This document shows positions 1 through 13,314 of a stretch of 64,000 nucleotides of DNA, in pieces. Numbering within the stretch: the stretch's first letter is position 1; each line of letters starts with the position of its first letter. Source of the stretch: Trifolium pratense. Taxonomy: Eukaryota; Streptophyta; Magnoliopsida; Fabales; Fabaceae. Where the stretch lies: positions 11,780,001-11,844,000 of the forward strand of contig NC_060060.1 in NCBI RefSeq assembly GCF_020283565.1. Reading direction: 5' to 3'. The notes under the pieces were generated by a model, which was given only the letters and a program-made list of their open reading frames with translations, ran no database searches and was not told the DNA's origin. The translations under genes were made by a program, and so were the position numbers.

Positions 1-800
1 TCTCAAATATATAAAAACTAGTTCAAGAATTGGTCGCCCTAGCTAGTGTATGGGCAACCAAATTCACTTGTCTCATACTAAACTTAACTTCAAAGTTTGC
101 ACAAGATAACATAACAAGGATAATTTCATTAACGATTGAAAGAAACTCTGAGTTATCTCGCCTCTTGGTACGAATTACCTCAATCAATACTTGCGAGTCA
201 CTTTCGAATTGGACTTGTTCAAACCCCTATGCCTAGCTTCATTCATGGCCTGCAATAATTTTCATGCTTCACCCTCTTCCGTTGATAAAATCATTTGCTG
301 CCACTATGTGAAACTAATAGTAAACTCATCAAAGCTATTGCGAAAACAAGCACTCATAGTTGTTCTTCCCGAGTCAACAAAAGAAGTTGCATCTACATTG
401 CATTTTAACCAATCTATACGAGGCTTTTCCCATCGGGTTGTGTTTAAAAGTGGAACATAATGATCATCGGTAGATCGCATCCTATGAACAACAATCCACT
501 CACTCCAATGATCAAAATAGCCCGTCCAACTTGACTTGGCGTTCTAACATTATCATTCCAGAATTTATTATTCTGGTTGTGCCATATACTCCAAAATAGC
601 GTAGCCACTCTACCTATAGTTTCATAGTCTTCATTCTGACACAAGGCAAATACTCTATCAGTCGCGCTACCTTGCTGACATGCTGCATAGGCCATGACAG
701 ATGACAGCCCAGCTGCTTGCCAACTAGATCGAGCAGAAGCGCAGGTGAAAAAAATGTGTACATCGTCTTCTACCTCCTCTTCACACAAGGAGCATAGAAT
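1..800 (-). pseudogene. LINE ORF2 C-terminal remnant (zinc-binding RT domain plus RNase H)
   Basis: Read on the minus strand, about 800-444 encodes the reverse-transcriptase zinc-binding domain typical of plant non-LTR retrotransposons: a CSLC pair, then HIFFTC, then LFWSIWHNQNNKFWND. Continuing toward base 1 the frame gives RIDWLKCNVDA, the start of an RNase H-like domain, followed by recognisable RNase H pieces (EGEA, the tail VAHTLARA). Several in-frame stops and at least one frameshift interrupt the RNase H part, so this is a dead copy. It runs off the left edge of the window. Open frames of both strands in this interval are parts or shadows of this remnant. Confidence 0.75.
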
Positions 801-872
801 AGTTTATGAACATAATTTATGCAAATAAATAAAGTTTTATGTGAATTTATAAGTTTTCGTTAACAATAATTA

Positions 873-1170
873 CTCCCTCCTGACACAAATATAAGAAGAT
901 AAAAAACACTTCAAATTTTGGACACAAATGTAAACAAAAAGTCAACTACTTTTAAACTAATTAATACCACTATTCCTAATATATCCTTATTGAATCATTT
1001 CACTTTTCAAAAGTTTATGCGATTTCCAAGGCATAAATCACTTTTCAAAGGGTAATATAGTAAACTTAACTCATGTTTTGCATTAAATCAAGAAAATTAA
1101 CTATACTTAACTAAATTTCCTAAACATGGTGTAAACAATTATTTTTTCTTATATTTATGTCCGAAGGCAG
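873..1170. mobile_element. Stowaway-like MITE
   Basis: The left end CTCCCTCCTGACACAAATATA and the inverted right end TATTTATGTCCGAAGGCAG are flanked by TA on both sides, the usual Tc1/mariner target. A relative with the same interior lies at 42804-43090. Confidence 0.6.
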
Positions 1171-1479
1171 TATATTTTTATAAGTTGTTTTCTCATAAAC
1201 TACCGTAAAAAGTTTATAATAATGCATACATATTTATTTATTTACATAAGTTGTTTTGCATAAGCTCGAAAACAAATCAATCCAAACGAGCTCTTAAATT
1301 TTTTTTAAACTATTTTCATCGTATTGTAAAAAAAAAACATTCATCATTCAAGTTTTTTTTTACGTTATTTTCATTTTTCGAGTTGTAAGAGCTTTTCACA
1401 TCTTAAAAACAAAATAAAACTATTTTAATCTTCTTAGTTAATGACATTATTCTTCTTATGTCATCTTCTTATATAAACT

Positions 1480-1632
1480 TTGAGGTTAATTTTGTTATGA
1501 GACAAGCGAATTTGGTTGCTCATACTCTTGTTAGTGCGGCCAATGTTTGAGTTAGTTTCCATAGATTTGAGATTATTCTCTTATGTATTGAACATTTATT
1601 AGTTAATAAAAGTTGAATCAAATTTAACTTTT
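1480..1632 (+). pseudogene. LINE RNase H tail fragment
   Basis: The plus strand reads MRQANLVAHTLVSAANV then a stop, nearly the same as the tail of the minus-strand LINE remnant at the left edge (MRQ.NLVAHTLARA). It is a short 5'-truncated fragment of the same family in the opposite orientation, followed by AT-rich sequence. Confidence 0.55.
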
Positions 1633-1639
1633 TTTTAAA

Positions 1640-4600
1640 AGAAAATAATTATTTATAAGTTCCTGAACTATTTAATAACTTTTAAATAGGTCTTTGAATT
1701 AAAATTCTTTGCAATCAGATTCTTAAACTATTTTATTTTTTTAATTAAGTCCTCTAAGCTAGTTTATGGAACTCTCGATTAGCTTGTCATATGATAAAAT
1801 TGACCTTATAGTTGTGATTCAAATTCAAATTTAACATATCTCTACATTATTTAACAATAATTTCAAATTCATTTAGATTCACGTTTTTTTATATAATGTT
1901 TTGCATACCTTGGAGACACTCTATTTTTTGTAACACTAAGAGGCTTATTTAATTTAAACGAGTAAAATATATCTAATAATGTAAAAATAATAAAATTAGT
2001 AAGATGGCAAATGTATCATTTAAAATGTCTTCGTGGTCATATATGTCATCATTCTGTTTTCTTATCCAACAGAAAATTAACATTAGGGGTCAATATTGGA
2101 AACGGATCAAATATGAGAGACTAATAAATCGATAATAATAATTTAACATGACTAAATTTCGAACGTCTCAATGTTATAGAGATTAGAGATATACGTATTT
2201 AACAATTGCAAAAAAAAGTTAGATATATTTAACAAAAATAAAAATAGGTGTGTTAGTAAAAATAGAGGGTGTTGATAGATTTCCCGAAGCCTAATCCACA
2301 TTCCACACACACTTAGCTAAGGCCAAAAAGCTCATGGGTCCAATCACAAGTAAAGAGACAAGCCCAATATACTGGTAACATTTTTTTTTCTATAAAGACC
2401 AGATGTCCTAAATTATAAATATAAAGTCACCATTGCCTTAAAAAAAAACTCTATAAGCACCCTTTTTCTTTGTCCAACAACTAAAGCCACCATAAAAAAT
2501 TTATACATATAAGTTGAGATTTAGTGTTCGAACTTCAATCACATCGTCCGACCAAACAATAAAAAATAACCTTTATCCTTAAATCAAAAAGTGAAAATTG
2601 TTTTGTAAATACAAATCTGGTAGTTGCAGGAATATTGATATGCAGTGAGCTGAATTCGAACTCGGAATTTTACGCTTCTCCATATTTTAAATATGAGTAT
2701 AGTCATTTGACTACTAAACAAAAAAATTTAAGTATATGAAGAAAAACGTCATCGTTATTCCGCAAAAGCACTCCAGTTTAATAGAGAGAAAAATAAACCT
2801 CTCTGATCCCCATGAAAGATCCCACCGCTACTTTTAAGTTAGGGATTGAACCATGACCATTTGCTCCAAAGGTTTGATTTTTTTATCACTTTGTTCGATT
2901 TATTGTTGGTAAAATTAAGTTTAAATTTTTGACGAAATTCTATCAATTCATATTTTTTTAATTAAAAATACAATTTTTATTAGTTTAGATTTGCTTTGTT
3001 AAGATTAATTTAATATTTTTATTAGTTTAGATTTGCTTTGTCAAAAAAAGAAGAAGATTAATTTAATATACTTGAGAATGAAAATTACAACAAATGTGAT
3101 TTGACTGGAATAAAAATGGCCAATTTTAAAGAATTTAGTGAGTGTGATAAAATAGGGACGAATACTACAAGGATTTTATGAATTTTCTAGTGGTATTGGA
3201 AGGGTAGCGGTGACGGTTTTTAAAAAGACATATCATGGCATCGGCAACATCACATAGAGGTAAACAGCCACACCAACCGTCATAATCGATTCAACGTCGG
3301 TTAAAACCTTCGAAAATTAGAAAATTGGAATAATTATTTTAACCCTTTTAACCGCCGCCATTGTATGTAATATTTTGTTGTGATTTACCTTCGCTATATT
3401 TTTTTTAGTGGAAAATTGTAATTACACTTAAAAATAAAGCAGTATAATTATTTATTCGGTAGGAATTAGTTAAATGTTCACTTCACTTATTACTTACGTA
3501 CTTGCTTTGCCTTGTTGGAGAGAATATTTGATTTTCACCGTTCAAAAAATGTAAAAGTGAATAGCAAGCAAGGGATCAATTATATTATTCAAAAATATAT
3601 ACTCACCTGAACCAAAGTAACTAAGCTAACAAAATAAAGAAGCAAACTTATTTTTATATGTTAACTCTTTAAATTTAATATTGACTCTCCAATTAATGTG
3701 ATTAGCATGAACGACAAAAGACAATATATAATACATCAACTTAAAAACCGCAAAGATAAAGAAACGTTCTTTTAAGGCACATACATTATATACAATGGTT
3801 TGAAAACCTTTGACCAAAAAGTTTAGATCACCATACATAGAGAATGGAGACAATTAGAAGATACAAAATGTGATCTCAGATGTTATGGTACTATGGTACT
3901 GACAATAACCAAAACTTTTTAAGTAGGATACCCTTATTAAGGGTTTCCCTTTTCTAAAATGTGTTGGTCCTTGCCTCCCCCTTGGTTTACTACTTTAATT
4001 TTTAGTACTTTTTTTTTTCTTTCTCTATTAATCTTATTCTTCAATGTTGGTATATATGCTTTTAAGACATATAATTGGCTATGCTAAAGAAGAATATCCC
4101 GTCAACAACATAATCACTAGACCAATAAATCCCAAGACCTAAGTTACATTGTTAAAAAGGTGTATGGTCTCAATGGATCTAATTTGAACATACAAAAGGT
4201 AAAAAAATGTATCCCTAACCACTATTAAGACAGACATTCCAGTTGTATGTTGTTGCTTTTGAGGAATGTAATTTTATTCGTTTCCAAAGTTTATTTTAGT
4301 AATAATTGTGTTGTTTGTTTTATACTCCACATGATATTTTTCAACACTAATAAAATATCACAAGTGGTTCTCTAGACATTGTTGAACTTGAACACATTTG
4401 CATGCATGCAAATGGTATAAGAATTCCTTCCACGATATACCCACGTGGCATCTTGGTTGTTTTCTTGTGTGGCATCTTGGACATTGATTCAAAGTGTCCT
4501 TCGGATATTGTTAGCAAAAATACTAATAAGTGCTCTATGTGCTATTCAATTAATCCAAAAAAATTTGTTTTTTATAATAAAGATTATAAGGAGTAATACT

Positions 4601-5895
4601 ATTTTCATATTTTTTTTTTGTCAAGTATCATATTTGCTTTTTTAATTAACCATTGCTTGCACTAAGGGCATTCATTTTAAAATTTAAATCCTTTCATTTG
4701 TCTCCCACATGTTAAAGGAGATATAAACACATGAACAATTTTGTTTTAATTTTTTTTACTAAAAATAATGTATTCATTCATTTAAATTGGTAATTACATA
4801 AAAAATAATACAAACTCCACATCACTAAATATAAGCAACAAAATTAAATTGACCGAAATACTCATATATTTTAATCTATATACTCAAGTCACCCTTGATT
4901 AAGTTTATAATGAATATGAATTGAACATTACACTAGGAACACTTAGCTAAAATAAAATAAATTAAGCACTATCTAAGCTAACATCTAAATCTAAGTCCTG
5001 AAACTCTTTTACTAGTACTCCTAAATCTTTGGTCAAACCAATTGAGCGACTGGAGTCATTATTGATATGATTGATTTTTATTATTTTCATGGAATTAGGG
5101 GGTAGATACGATTTTGGCAATTATTTAGGCTGAAGCTTTACATTGGGAAATCGGAATACTATAGGCAGAAAGTGAGTCCCCACCAAATCCAAGGAGTAAC
5201 ATGATATGATTAACAAGAACATTACCTATAAGACCGTGTAAAACAAAACTGCGCTAGCATGTGAGGCGGGGGTGATGTGTACTCTATCTTTTCATAAATT
5301 AAGGGTATATATCTTTTAATTAATAAATAAAAACAAGTCACATGAGTGGATTTACATGTAGTATCCACAACAAACTTGTAACAAACTTTTGAATTTGCAC
5401 ATTTGGATTTACATATAGTTTATTCTCATTGATTGATGGATAAATATCCTTGATTTATGAAAGAGTAGATTAGAAAAAACCGTGAGGCGGTGACTGCTGA
5501 CTAGTATAATGACATACTACTACACCTACTACACGGCAATCACACGCTCATCCTCGTTTTGGGTTTGTTTGTACACTTAATATCTTTTGTTTTTGAATCC
5601 AATCAAAATCAAATGGATGGATGATTAAGCAAATCCTACCACTATCAGATTCTCACTTCAATGTATTAAACCTCTCTCACCACTAAACACGCGCAGAGCG
5701 TGTGACAGTGACACACAGCCTGCCTAGAACACATCTCTAATTGTTATAGAAATTAGTTTTTTAAAAATTGTGTTATTAAATTTTTATATTGGGTTAATTT
5801 ATTAGTATAAATTAGTTTGTAAGTTGATGATATTGTTAGGTCATATTTCATCTAATGTGAAATGCTACACATTCATTACGATCAAAGGTTGAACA
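1640..5895. other. Intergenic, no gene recognised
   Basis: AT-rich DNA without a convincing coding frame. About 2630-2720 looks like a reversed tRNA-derived SINE head (GAATTCGAACTC). 5480-5720 is less AT-rich and carries short GTGAC and CACGC words; it could be regulatory but nothing proves it. Confidence 0.5.
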
Positions 5896-8405
5896 TTTGG
5901 AGGATGATACAAATATCTCACTAGTGGCAACCTAAGAGTATGCGACCCAATTCATATTAAACTTTTGTGTTGGGATGAACTAACCTGGATACAGATCCCT
6001 GCAGTCAAATAGTGACTGCAGATAAATCACAACTATTAGATTTGATTAATATATTTTATAGTGTTAAATCTGGATAATTTGATTTCAATTGAAGGGTACA
6101 TATTAATCCGACCGCATGACTACACCATGACATGATTGCATGAAATCCACATCCAACTAACTCAACTAAGGGGTGGAAGCAGCCCAATTCAAGTGAACCT
6201 CTGAACTTTAAGAAAAGATCACATTTATTAGCCGTGATAATATGTGATCTAACAAACCGTAGATTCACATATATTAATTGTGACCTGATAGTATGTGACC
6301 TAAGAGACCATAGATATCCATATTAAACCTTAAGGAGAAAAAATATATACTATATGATTCCTCTAGGTCAGGGTCCGAATCAGCTGGCCATTGAATGCAA
6401 ACCCTTACAAAGTCAACTTATAAGTCAAGAAAAACACCACTTATAAACTTATGTTGTGACTCACGTAAGAGGCAGATCCAAGCACACTAAACATCAATTC
6501 TAGTTACACGTACCTTTGAAATCAATTTTTAACCTATCTAACCAAACATATTGTTGTATAAAACAAATTAAACACATGTTGGTGTAATGTAGTAGAGTAG
6601 CATATTATCACGGATCGCGTGATGATAATAATGTTAATGTAACGTGAATTGGTTTCTTGAACTAATGAATCAATCTATCGTACTATTAGTTTTAATTTGA
6701 TCATCGTAGTTTACAAAGGGAATAGAGAGCATCTTTTGAAAAGCGGTGGTCGTCCCAACTGTGTAATTTGTTTTTCATCAATCTCTATACGATCTGATTC
6801 TTACTCACTCTCCGTGAATGAATGTTTTTGAATCTTTCCATCGAATTATCAATATTCCAAAACACTTTTCTTTTCTTTTAACTTGGTGGGGTATGTTTTT
6901 CTTTTATATTATTATATTATTTGAGTTGTGACACTTTTGTTATTTTCTTTGTTCTATTCTAGGACTATCTTTGACCCAAAGAAACCTCTCCTCTCCATAG
7001 TGGACGGACATGACACACTACAGTAAGCCAAGTATTTGAACCAATGTTGCTTTGATCATTGTCATTGCAGAGTATCTCATCTTAGATACCTTTTTCACTT
7101 TCTCTCTTTGTATCTTTTTCTTCCTGCCATCTAAAGATCTATCCAAATCTTATGATCTTCTCTTCTACTTGTATTTAATTAATTAACTATAATGTTAACC
7201 TATGTCATAAGGACACATAAATGTCATGCTAATACGTGTTATTAACATATTAAAAAATCAATTAAATGTCATGTAATAATGTTCAATCATATTCTATCCA
7301 CATCAGCATGTAAGTGTGATATAGATAATCTATTGACCAAATGCGATGAAATTGCAAGTGTTCGGATTAGAATATACTAATTCTTTTTTCAAGAGATCAA
7401 AACTCGCTTAAATGTAATTAAGGAATCAAATGCATTCTCAAGTAACCCTAAATTTAATGTTTTCATCGACTATACCAAATCCAATACAAAGTGGATTTTT
7501 TTAGGGGAAACATACTAAGGTGTTGCTTTCCACATGTTAGCGTACCTGACAAACATCATGTGATCAACATTACACGATGATCCAATAATCACACCGAGAT
7601 TCATGTCGACACTCATCTCAATGAGGTTTATCATAATTCACATAAATCATCGCCAATAAAAGGATATACAATACAAGGAAAAGGAACACATTCTTTTTTG
7701 ATAAACCTCGTGTTGCTCTATTCAATCAAATATTGACCTTAAGCATGAGAGCGTGTGCAAATACCATCACCCCACATGGAGTTCAACTCGGATCGTCCAT
7801 TGTATGCTCGTACTCTAGTTGCCATCTCAAACCCAATTTAGATCTTTAATAATGTCATCTATGGGAAACAAGAGTTTAAGCCACACACGAGGGTTGACAG
7901 ATCCTTTATTATTTTTGGTTGAGATCTAGTTATTATTTCGGTACATAAAAATGTCCCACATTGTCAATGATTCAAACTTGAGATCGAGAGTAAGTAACAC
8001 ACTAACTAAATTGTTAATATAGTAAACTGATTAAATTGTTTCAATTTATTAATAGTACTATCTTCAAATACATCGATTATTTAATAAATCTAAAAAATAA
8101 TTATATCTTATCAAAATGATCAAATGGAGTATTATTTTTGCAAGAGTGTTCTGCAATTCAGTCTAGAAATTATATATGATCTACAACTCTCCATTTACTA
8201 CGTACTGGCATGACACTGTAGTAGCATAAGCAACTGGTTGGAAAAAGCAAAGTTGTGATGGGCAAGCACGAGGTTACTATGATGACGAGTTTGGCTAATT
8301 AGATTCATTGATCACGTGATTCCCTTCCCACAGTACGGGTGTCCAAAGCAAAGGTGTAGAAGGCTGAGGTCAAAAAAATAACTGGTTGTTATTTGCTGCA
8401 AATTT

Positions 8406-8427
8406 GATAGATAGATAGATAGATAGA
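8406..8427. repeat. (GATA)n microsatellite
   Basis: About five perfect GATA units in a row. Confidence 0.9.
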
Positions 8428-8546
8428 TTTGATGGTCTATTATAACTACTAACGGAGGGGATGTTTGAGGAGTGGTCATTGTTATGTTGAAAAATACATC
8501 AAAGATACTTCCTATAAATCTTACATGTGCCACCCTCCATTACTTA

Positions 8547-8562
8547 CGTGCGTGCGTGCGTG
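8547..8562. repeat. (CGTG)n microsatellite
   Basis: Four CGTG units in a row within AT-rich sequence. Confidence 0.85.
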
Positions 8563-10299
8563 ATCAACACAACACTGATATTAATTTCTACCTTTATAAA
8601 CACATACACCAAAATTTATTCAAATTGTTTTACTATTTTTTTTCCGTTTTTAATTAATATGTTTTTGTATATGGTTTCATTTGATCTGCAAAATATAAAC
8701 ATCTGACAGAACAGTGACAAAACAATATATAATAGTACAAAACAGAATAATACATGACACGTTTAAGGTATTGATACCACATGGGTGACAAAAGTTATTT
8801 TGGTATTTTAGACAACATGTTCTCTGTTTTTCCAGTCTCTTGACCCCTAATTTATCATGTTTCAGGAACAATTTTAAAATAAAAAACAGTACAGCTGAAG
8901 TTACCATGTCAAATCCTTTGTTATTTAACATATCAAACCGTTCGTCAAAAATAAAATAAAAATATTAAACCGTATCATATAAGTCGTAATTCAACTTACA
9001 CTTTTATTTGGATTCAAAATCTCAGAGTTGTGAATAAATTTTAGTGGCATTCATATTTTCATCTACATAAAAAAGAAGAAGATACATATACTATTTTTTA
9101 TTGTTGTTAGGCAAATACAGTAAGATGGTTTACTTTTCTCAATGATTTCATTGAAGAAGAATGTTGTTTACCATGTATAAGTGAGACAAATTTTTCGCCA
9201 TAAAATTATTTTTATCATTAGATTTAGGTCACAATTCTCATTATTGGATTAAAATGTCATACATCACATCTCATTTAATTTAATAGTGAGAATTCTCTAA
9301 AAAAAAAATAGTGAGATTTAAATTTCATGATAAAAATAAACTTATGGATGGTAAAGAAACTCATCTTAAGCACCACACCATAGATATATATGGCCCATAA
9401 AGAAGTGTAGTTGTAGTATTTGCAACCACAGCTTATGTAATATGTACATTGTTTTCTTTTTTTTTTTGGGGTACATTATGTACATTGTTTTCTATTGGCC
9501 ATTTGGTCAACTTTTCTTGTGCATTAAGTGAAAATAATATATTAGAATATCATGCCAATTATAGAACTCTCATTTTCACCATTTAACATGCTACTTACTA
9601 TGTGAGATTTTGTTGTTTATATGCAGAGAGGCAGAGACTGAATTGCAATAAATCAAGTTCACCCACTTATCAAATGAAAACTCATTTCCCTACCATCAAA
9701 GAATCATGTCGTCAGGTTATAAATTTTATAGTCTATCAAATAAATCAAAATATTTGTTAAATAGTGATCTTCTCTTACATAATTTTAAACACTAATCACC
9801 ATTTTAGGACCGTATGATCTTCAAAATTATAAAGTCAAATTTTTACCACCAAATTATTTTTCCCAATCTTAACTATAAGCAAATATTTATCTTTTAGATT
9901 AATTGAATAATCGATATATCAATAAATATAAAAATGATATTTGTTTATATTTAAAGTTGGAAGTACGCGCCTCAAATAATTTTAAACAAACACACTTATA
10001 GTAAGTATTAAAAAGAGTATTAATTAGAATGTGCATGGTTAGCAGTACTCTATTTTCTGTATATACAAGTTGAATGCCTAAGGGGCAGAAAATATTATTT
10101 TGTGAATAGACAGAAAAAAGAATATGCAATATAATACAAAATTATGAGGGGTAGGATATTTTAGTATATTGGACTAGTTTGTAAAATTCGATGTAATAAT
10201 TAATATTGATCATTGATTTGAAATTGAATAGTCGAGATCACGCAATCAATTTGACGTTTTAGGTTAGGCGATTAAGAGCAGTAATTTTATGATACTATG

Positions 10300-10740
10300 T
10301 GTTATGGATTGAGCCTTCAACTCAATAGTGGGGAAATCCTCCTCCCTAACCGTCGAACACGGTCCAATCATAGCATGCCCAAGAACGCACATGCCCGCTC
10401 AACTGTCACAATATTCGGTCACACTGTAATGTCCGATATTGGAATGATGAACATTTACTGCCTATCAAGGCTTCTTAGTCATTTTTCGACAACCATTGAT
10501 GGCGTTGATACGCTTATCAGTGGTTTTGGCCCAGCGTCGGGGGACTGTATATACGCCTCTCATGCAGATGAGTCAGAGATATTATTCTTACTCTTAAAAC
10601 ATTTGCTTCACACTCTTACTGACTTGATCGTCAGAGCATCTGCAGGTGCATAACCCCCTTCCATTCAATAGAACAGAAGAGGAGCACCATCGAACAAAAG
10701 TCGACTCTGATGGTTAAAACGAAAAATCCAATTTCTATTG
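10300..10740 (+). mobile_element. LTR-like fragment, possibly a solo LTR
   Basis: It starts TGTTATGGATTGAGCC, is less AT-rich than its flanks, has a TATA-like GTATATACGCCTCTCATGCA, and further on CTGACTTGATCGTCAGAGC and CTGCAGGTGCA. That order (TATA, short leader, TTGA-CGTC-GAG word, TTGCAGGT word) is what I know from R/U5 of many plant LTR retrotransposons. A 118-codon open frame over 10297-10653 matches no family I know and is probably accidental. No clear 3' end or TSD was found. Confidence 0.4.
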
Positions 10741-10855
10741 GACTACACAAGACATAATATATAACGTAGTTAATACTATCGATTATTTTTTAAAATCAAA
10801 CAGTTCAGACTACATATAATTAATTTGACAATCTAGATCGAACGATTAGGAACTA

Positions 10856-10961
10856 CTCCCTCCAGTCTTATATATAATTAGACTATATTATTGTCTATAT
10901 ACATCAATTTTACAATGAATATAAAAAATCAACTTTTTTTTATATATAAGACCGGAGAAAG
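10856..10961. mobile_element. Stowaway-like MITE, 106 bp
   Basis: Left CTCCCTCCAGTCTTATATATAA and right TTATATATAAGACCGGAGAAAG are inverted copies; TA flanks both ends. Confidence 0.7.
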
Positions 10962-11039
10962 TATAATTAAGTGACATATTACGATATGGAGAATTTAATT
11001 CGTATAAGATGAGGCATATTGAGCATGTATGTAATGGAG

Positions 11040-11340
11040 TATGTAATGAAGCACTAGTATATTTTGGGATTAGAGCGTGGGATATTGGTAAGAAAAAATC
11101 GCGTGAAGGAGAGAAAACTATTCCATTTTCCTTGGGAGGGTGGCAGTGACAGAGAGTGAGGCAGAGATACGGATACGGACAGAGGTTTTTGAGACACTGT
11201 CACTAATAAAAGCCTCGTGATCGGAGATGATAGATCCATTGAAGACTGTTTCCTATAGTCACGTGGGCTCTCTTTTGACCAACCCATCCATCATCATCAT
11301 ACTCACACTCATACTCAAACCAATTCCAAACTCACTAATA
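11040..11340. promoter_or_regulatory. Possible distal regulatory segment
   Basis: A less AT-rich stretch about 2 kb upstream of the GATA gene with a G-box CACGTG at 11260-11265 and a W-box TTGACC at 11275-11280. A 77-codon minus-strand frame here is low-complexity (SLSLPPS) and not convincing as protein. A regulatory role is inference only. Confidence 0.25.
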
Positions 11341-11366
11341 TTTCTCCAACCTTAAATTTAAATAAA

Positions 11367-11549
11367 GGGTCTTGTTAAACAGTGTCCCGGGCACTCTTTA
11401 AGCATTCTATTTAAAGAAATAATTTACTCAAAAAGTGGAACATTTCAATTTTCGAGGCGTTGACTTCACACATTTCCATAAAATTTTAACAAAAACTTAC
11501 TATTTAAAATGCTTAAAAAGTGCCCCGGGGACACCGTTTAGCATTTTCC
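11367..11549. mobile_element. MULE-type MITE, 183 bp, 9-bp TSD
   Basis: Imperfect terminal inverted repeats (GGGTCTTGTTAAACAGTGTCC against the reversed end GGAAAATGCTAAACGGTGTCC) are bounded by the identical 9-mer TTAAATAAA at 11358-11366 and 11550-11558. Confidence 0.8.
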
Positions 11550-12009
11550 TTAAATAAAAAGATCTAATTTACATTAAATATTAAGAGTAGTATATTTTTT
11601 TTTTGTCAAATAGCATGGTTAAAAAATCCATCTTATAAGAGAAATAAGTGTTGTGTTTGAGATTTGAACTCCCACTCCTATACATATAGTGTAATGTCTC
11701 TGTCAACTGAGTTAAACTCACAAGTATTATTAAGAATATATTTTATCGGGAGTGTCACTCTAACAAAATAAATTTATTGTTATTCAAAAATATTTAAATA
11801 AAATGACGCGTGTCTCTTTTAGTTTAACTAAAGTTATGAAGTAATTCAATTTTATAGTAAGATTTAAGAGATTAATTTCTATGGTTTCACGTAAATACTA
11901 ATATTTATGAAAAAAAAAATATTATTTTTCTTTTTTCTCTAATTAATATTCTACACTACTTTTTAATCATTAAATTTTATTATGCATTTATAACAATTGA
12001 TAACAATCA

Positions 12010-12129
12010 ACCCACTTGGATTGGTGCATTGGTATTGGCTTGGGACCTGAGAGTGTGCTCCTCTTGAGGTCTGAGGTTCGATTTTCTCTGACGCCAATTT
12101 GGGTGGGCTAATTTAGCTTCTTCAAAAAA
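12010..12129 (+). mobile_element. tRNA-derived SINE, family 1, 18-bp TSD
   Basis: A 120-bp unit with an A-box-like TTGGTGCATTGG, a B-box-like GAGGTTCGATTTTC and a short A-rich 3' end. AACAATTGATAACAATCA occurs on both sides (11992-12009 and 12130-12147), a perfect TSD. Other copies: 17938-18058 (minus), 19642-19764, and a diverged one at 44905-45052. Confidence 0.85.
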
Positions 12130-12424
12130 AACAATTGATAACAATCATTAGGTTAATTTTATTATGCACTGCAATTTTATAAAATTACTACTTTTATTCA
12201 TCCATTCATTATTATTTTTTTAAAAAATCCATATGAAACCACTTAAACAACACTTAACTCAACTTTTTAAATTCAAGTGGTTAATAATTCATCTTTAGGA
12301 CGAATCATTTGAAATAATAAGAATTCGATTTCTAAAGGAAACAATTCTTAACTAAAATTTATTTATGTCGCAATTAAATTTTGAATTACCAAAATCTATT
12401 TCTTCTAAAACCTAGAGAATTAAT

Positions 12425-12765
12425 ATAAAAAATTCTTAAACAACACTTATTGTAAGGTGAAGATTGTCATCTCGCAAATTCAGGTCATCTCGCAACCGAT
12501 GTGAGATTTCTTAACACACCCCATTACGCCCAACACTACTGGGCTTGGTGCGCAGATATAAATAGTGAGTGGCCCGATAGCGGAAACCTGATAGCAAGTG
12601 ACCCAGCGGACCGTGGAGAGGGTCTGATACCATCTTAGATATGACTATTAGCCTTAACTCAACCTTACAAAATCAACTTGTAAGGTGATAATTAACACCA
12701 CTTAAACTTATAAACACACATTTATGTCACCTCGCAATCGATGTGAGATTTCTTAACAATTTATT
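12425..12765 (-). mobile_element. TRIM retroelement
   Basis: Two direct copies of CTCGCAA(C/T)CGATGTGAGATTTCTTAAC (about 12493-12519 and 12733-12759) flank a segment with GGTCTGATACCA, the reverse of a TGGTATCAGACC primer-binding site. This fits a minus-strand terminal-repeat retrotransposon in miniature. Related sequence lies at 39810-40090 and, broken, at 58440-59110. Confidence 0.6.
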
Positions 12766-12859
12766 TACATAAACTATTTTCATAAGTTCAAAAATAAGCT
12801 AAACTCAAACTAGCAAAAATTTATTTTAAATTTTTCTTATATTTTATACAAGTGTAGTG

Positions 12860-13314
12860 CATTACACAACCCTCTCTCTTTCTTCATTTTCTACTATAGG
12901 AGTAGTATAAATTCAAAGTATGCAGTGCAAGAAACAATCATACACATAGATGAAGTCATAAACAGTGTCACTGCCATAGTTATAGAAACTCAAACTCATC
13001 ATTCACTACTATACCCTTCATTTCTTTTCTCACTCTCATATCATATCACACTACCATTAATTCATAGGGTCCCTCCTCTGTTTTCCTCTGTATTTCAAAA
13101 CTCACTCTCTTTATCATATCTCCATTTATATTTGTAAGCACATGTCTCCATTTCCAATTAACGACAACATAGACTGCAATTGCTGACTCTTATTTCACCA
13201 TTTTATTAAACCTTCAATCAAACACACTACAAGACAATTTCAACTTTCATTCTAAAAACCCTTTAAAATTTTCATCTTCTTCATTTTTTTCTCACTCTTT
13301 CAAACAAAGAAACA
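12860..13314 (+). promoter_or_regulatory. Putative core promoter and 5' leader of the GATA gene
   Basis: GTAGTATAAATTC near 12903 is TATA-like; CT-rich leader sequence follows up to the ATG. A tiny upstream frame of nine codons starts at ATG 12920. The transcription start is not determined; the placement is inferred from composition and distance. Confidence 0.4.

Larger units (their letters stand above)
5896..10290. other. Intergenic, old repeat debris
   Basis: No gene recognised. 5999-6021 holds a perfect 9-bp hairpin, CTGCAGTCA AATAG TGACTGCAG. 6360-6490 resembles a decayed legume TRIM (words such as CTTACAAAGTCAACTTATAAG, compare 12425-12765). 6960-7140 and 8200-8340 are less AT-rich and are the best places to look for distal conserved elements of the downstream GATA gene. 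Confidence 0.45.

Noticed and set aside
10297..10653. 118-codon open frame in a less AT-rich patch
   Set aside because: No domain, no splice context, and the sequence has LTR-like promoter and leader words; treated as an LTR fragment.
12925..13137. 70-codon frame upstream of the GATA gene
   Set aside because: It begins with GTG rather than ATG and is composed of leader-like CT-rich sequence; only a nine-codon ATG frame exists there.
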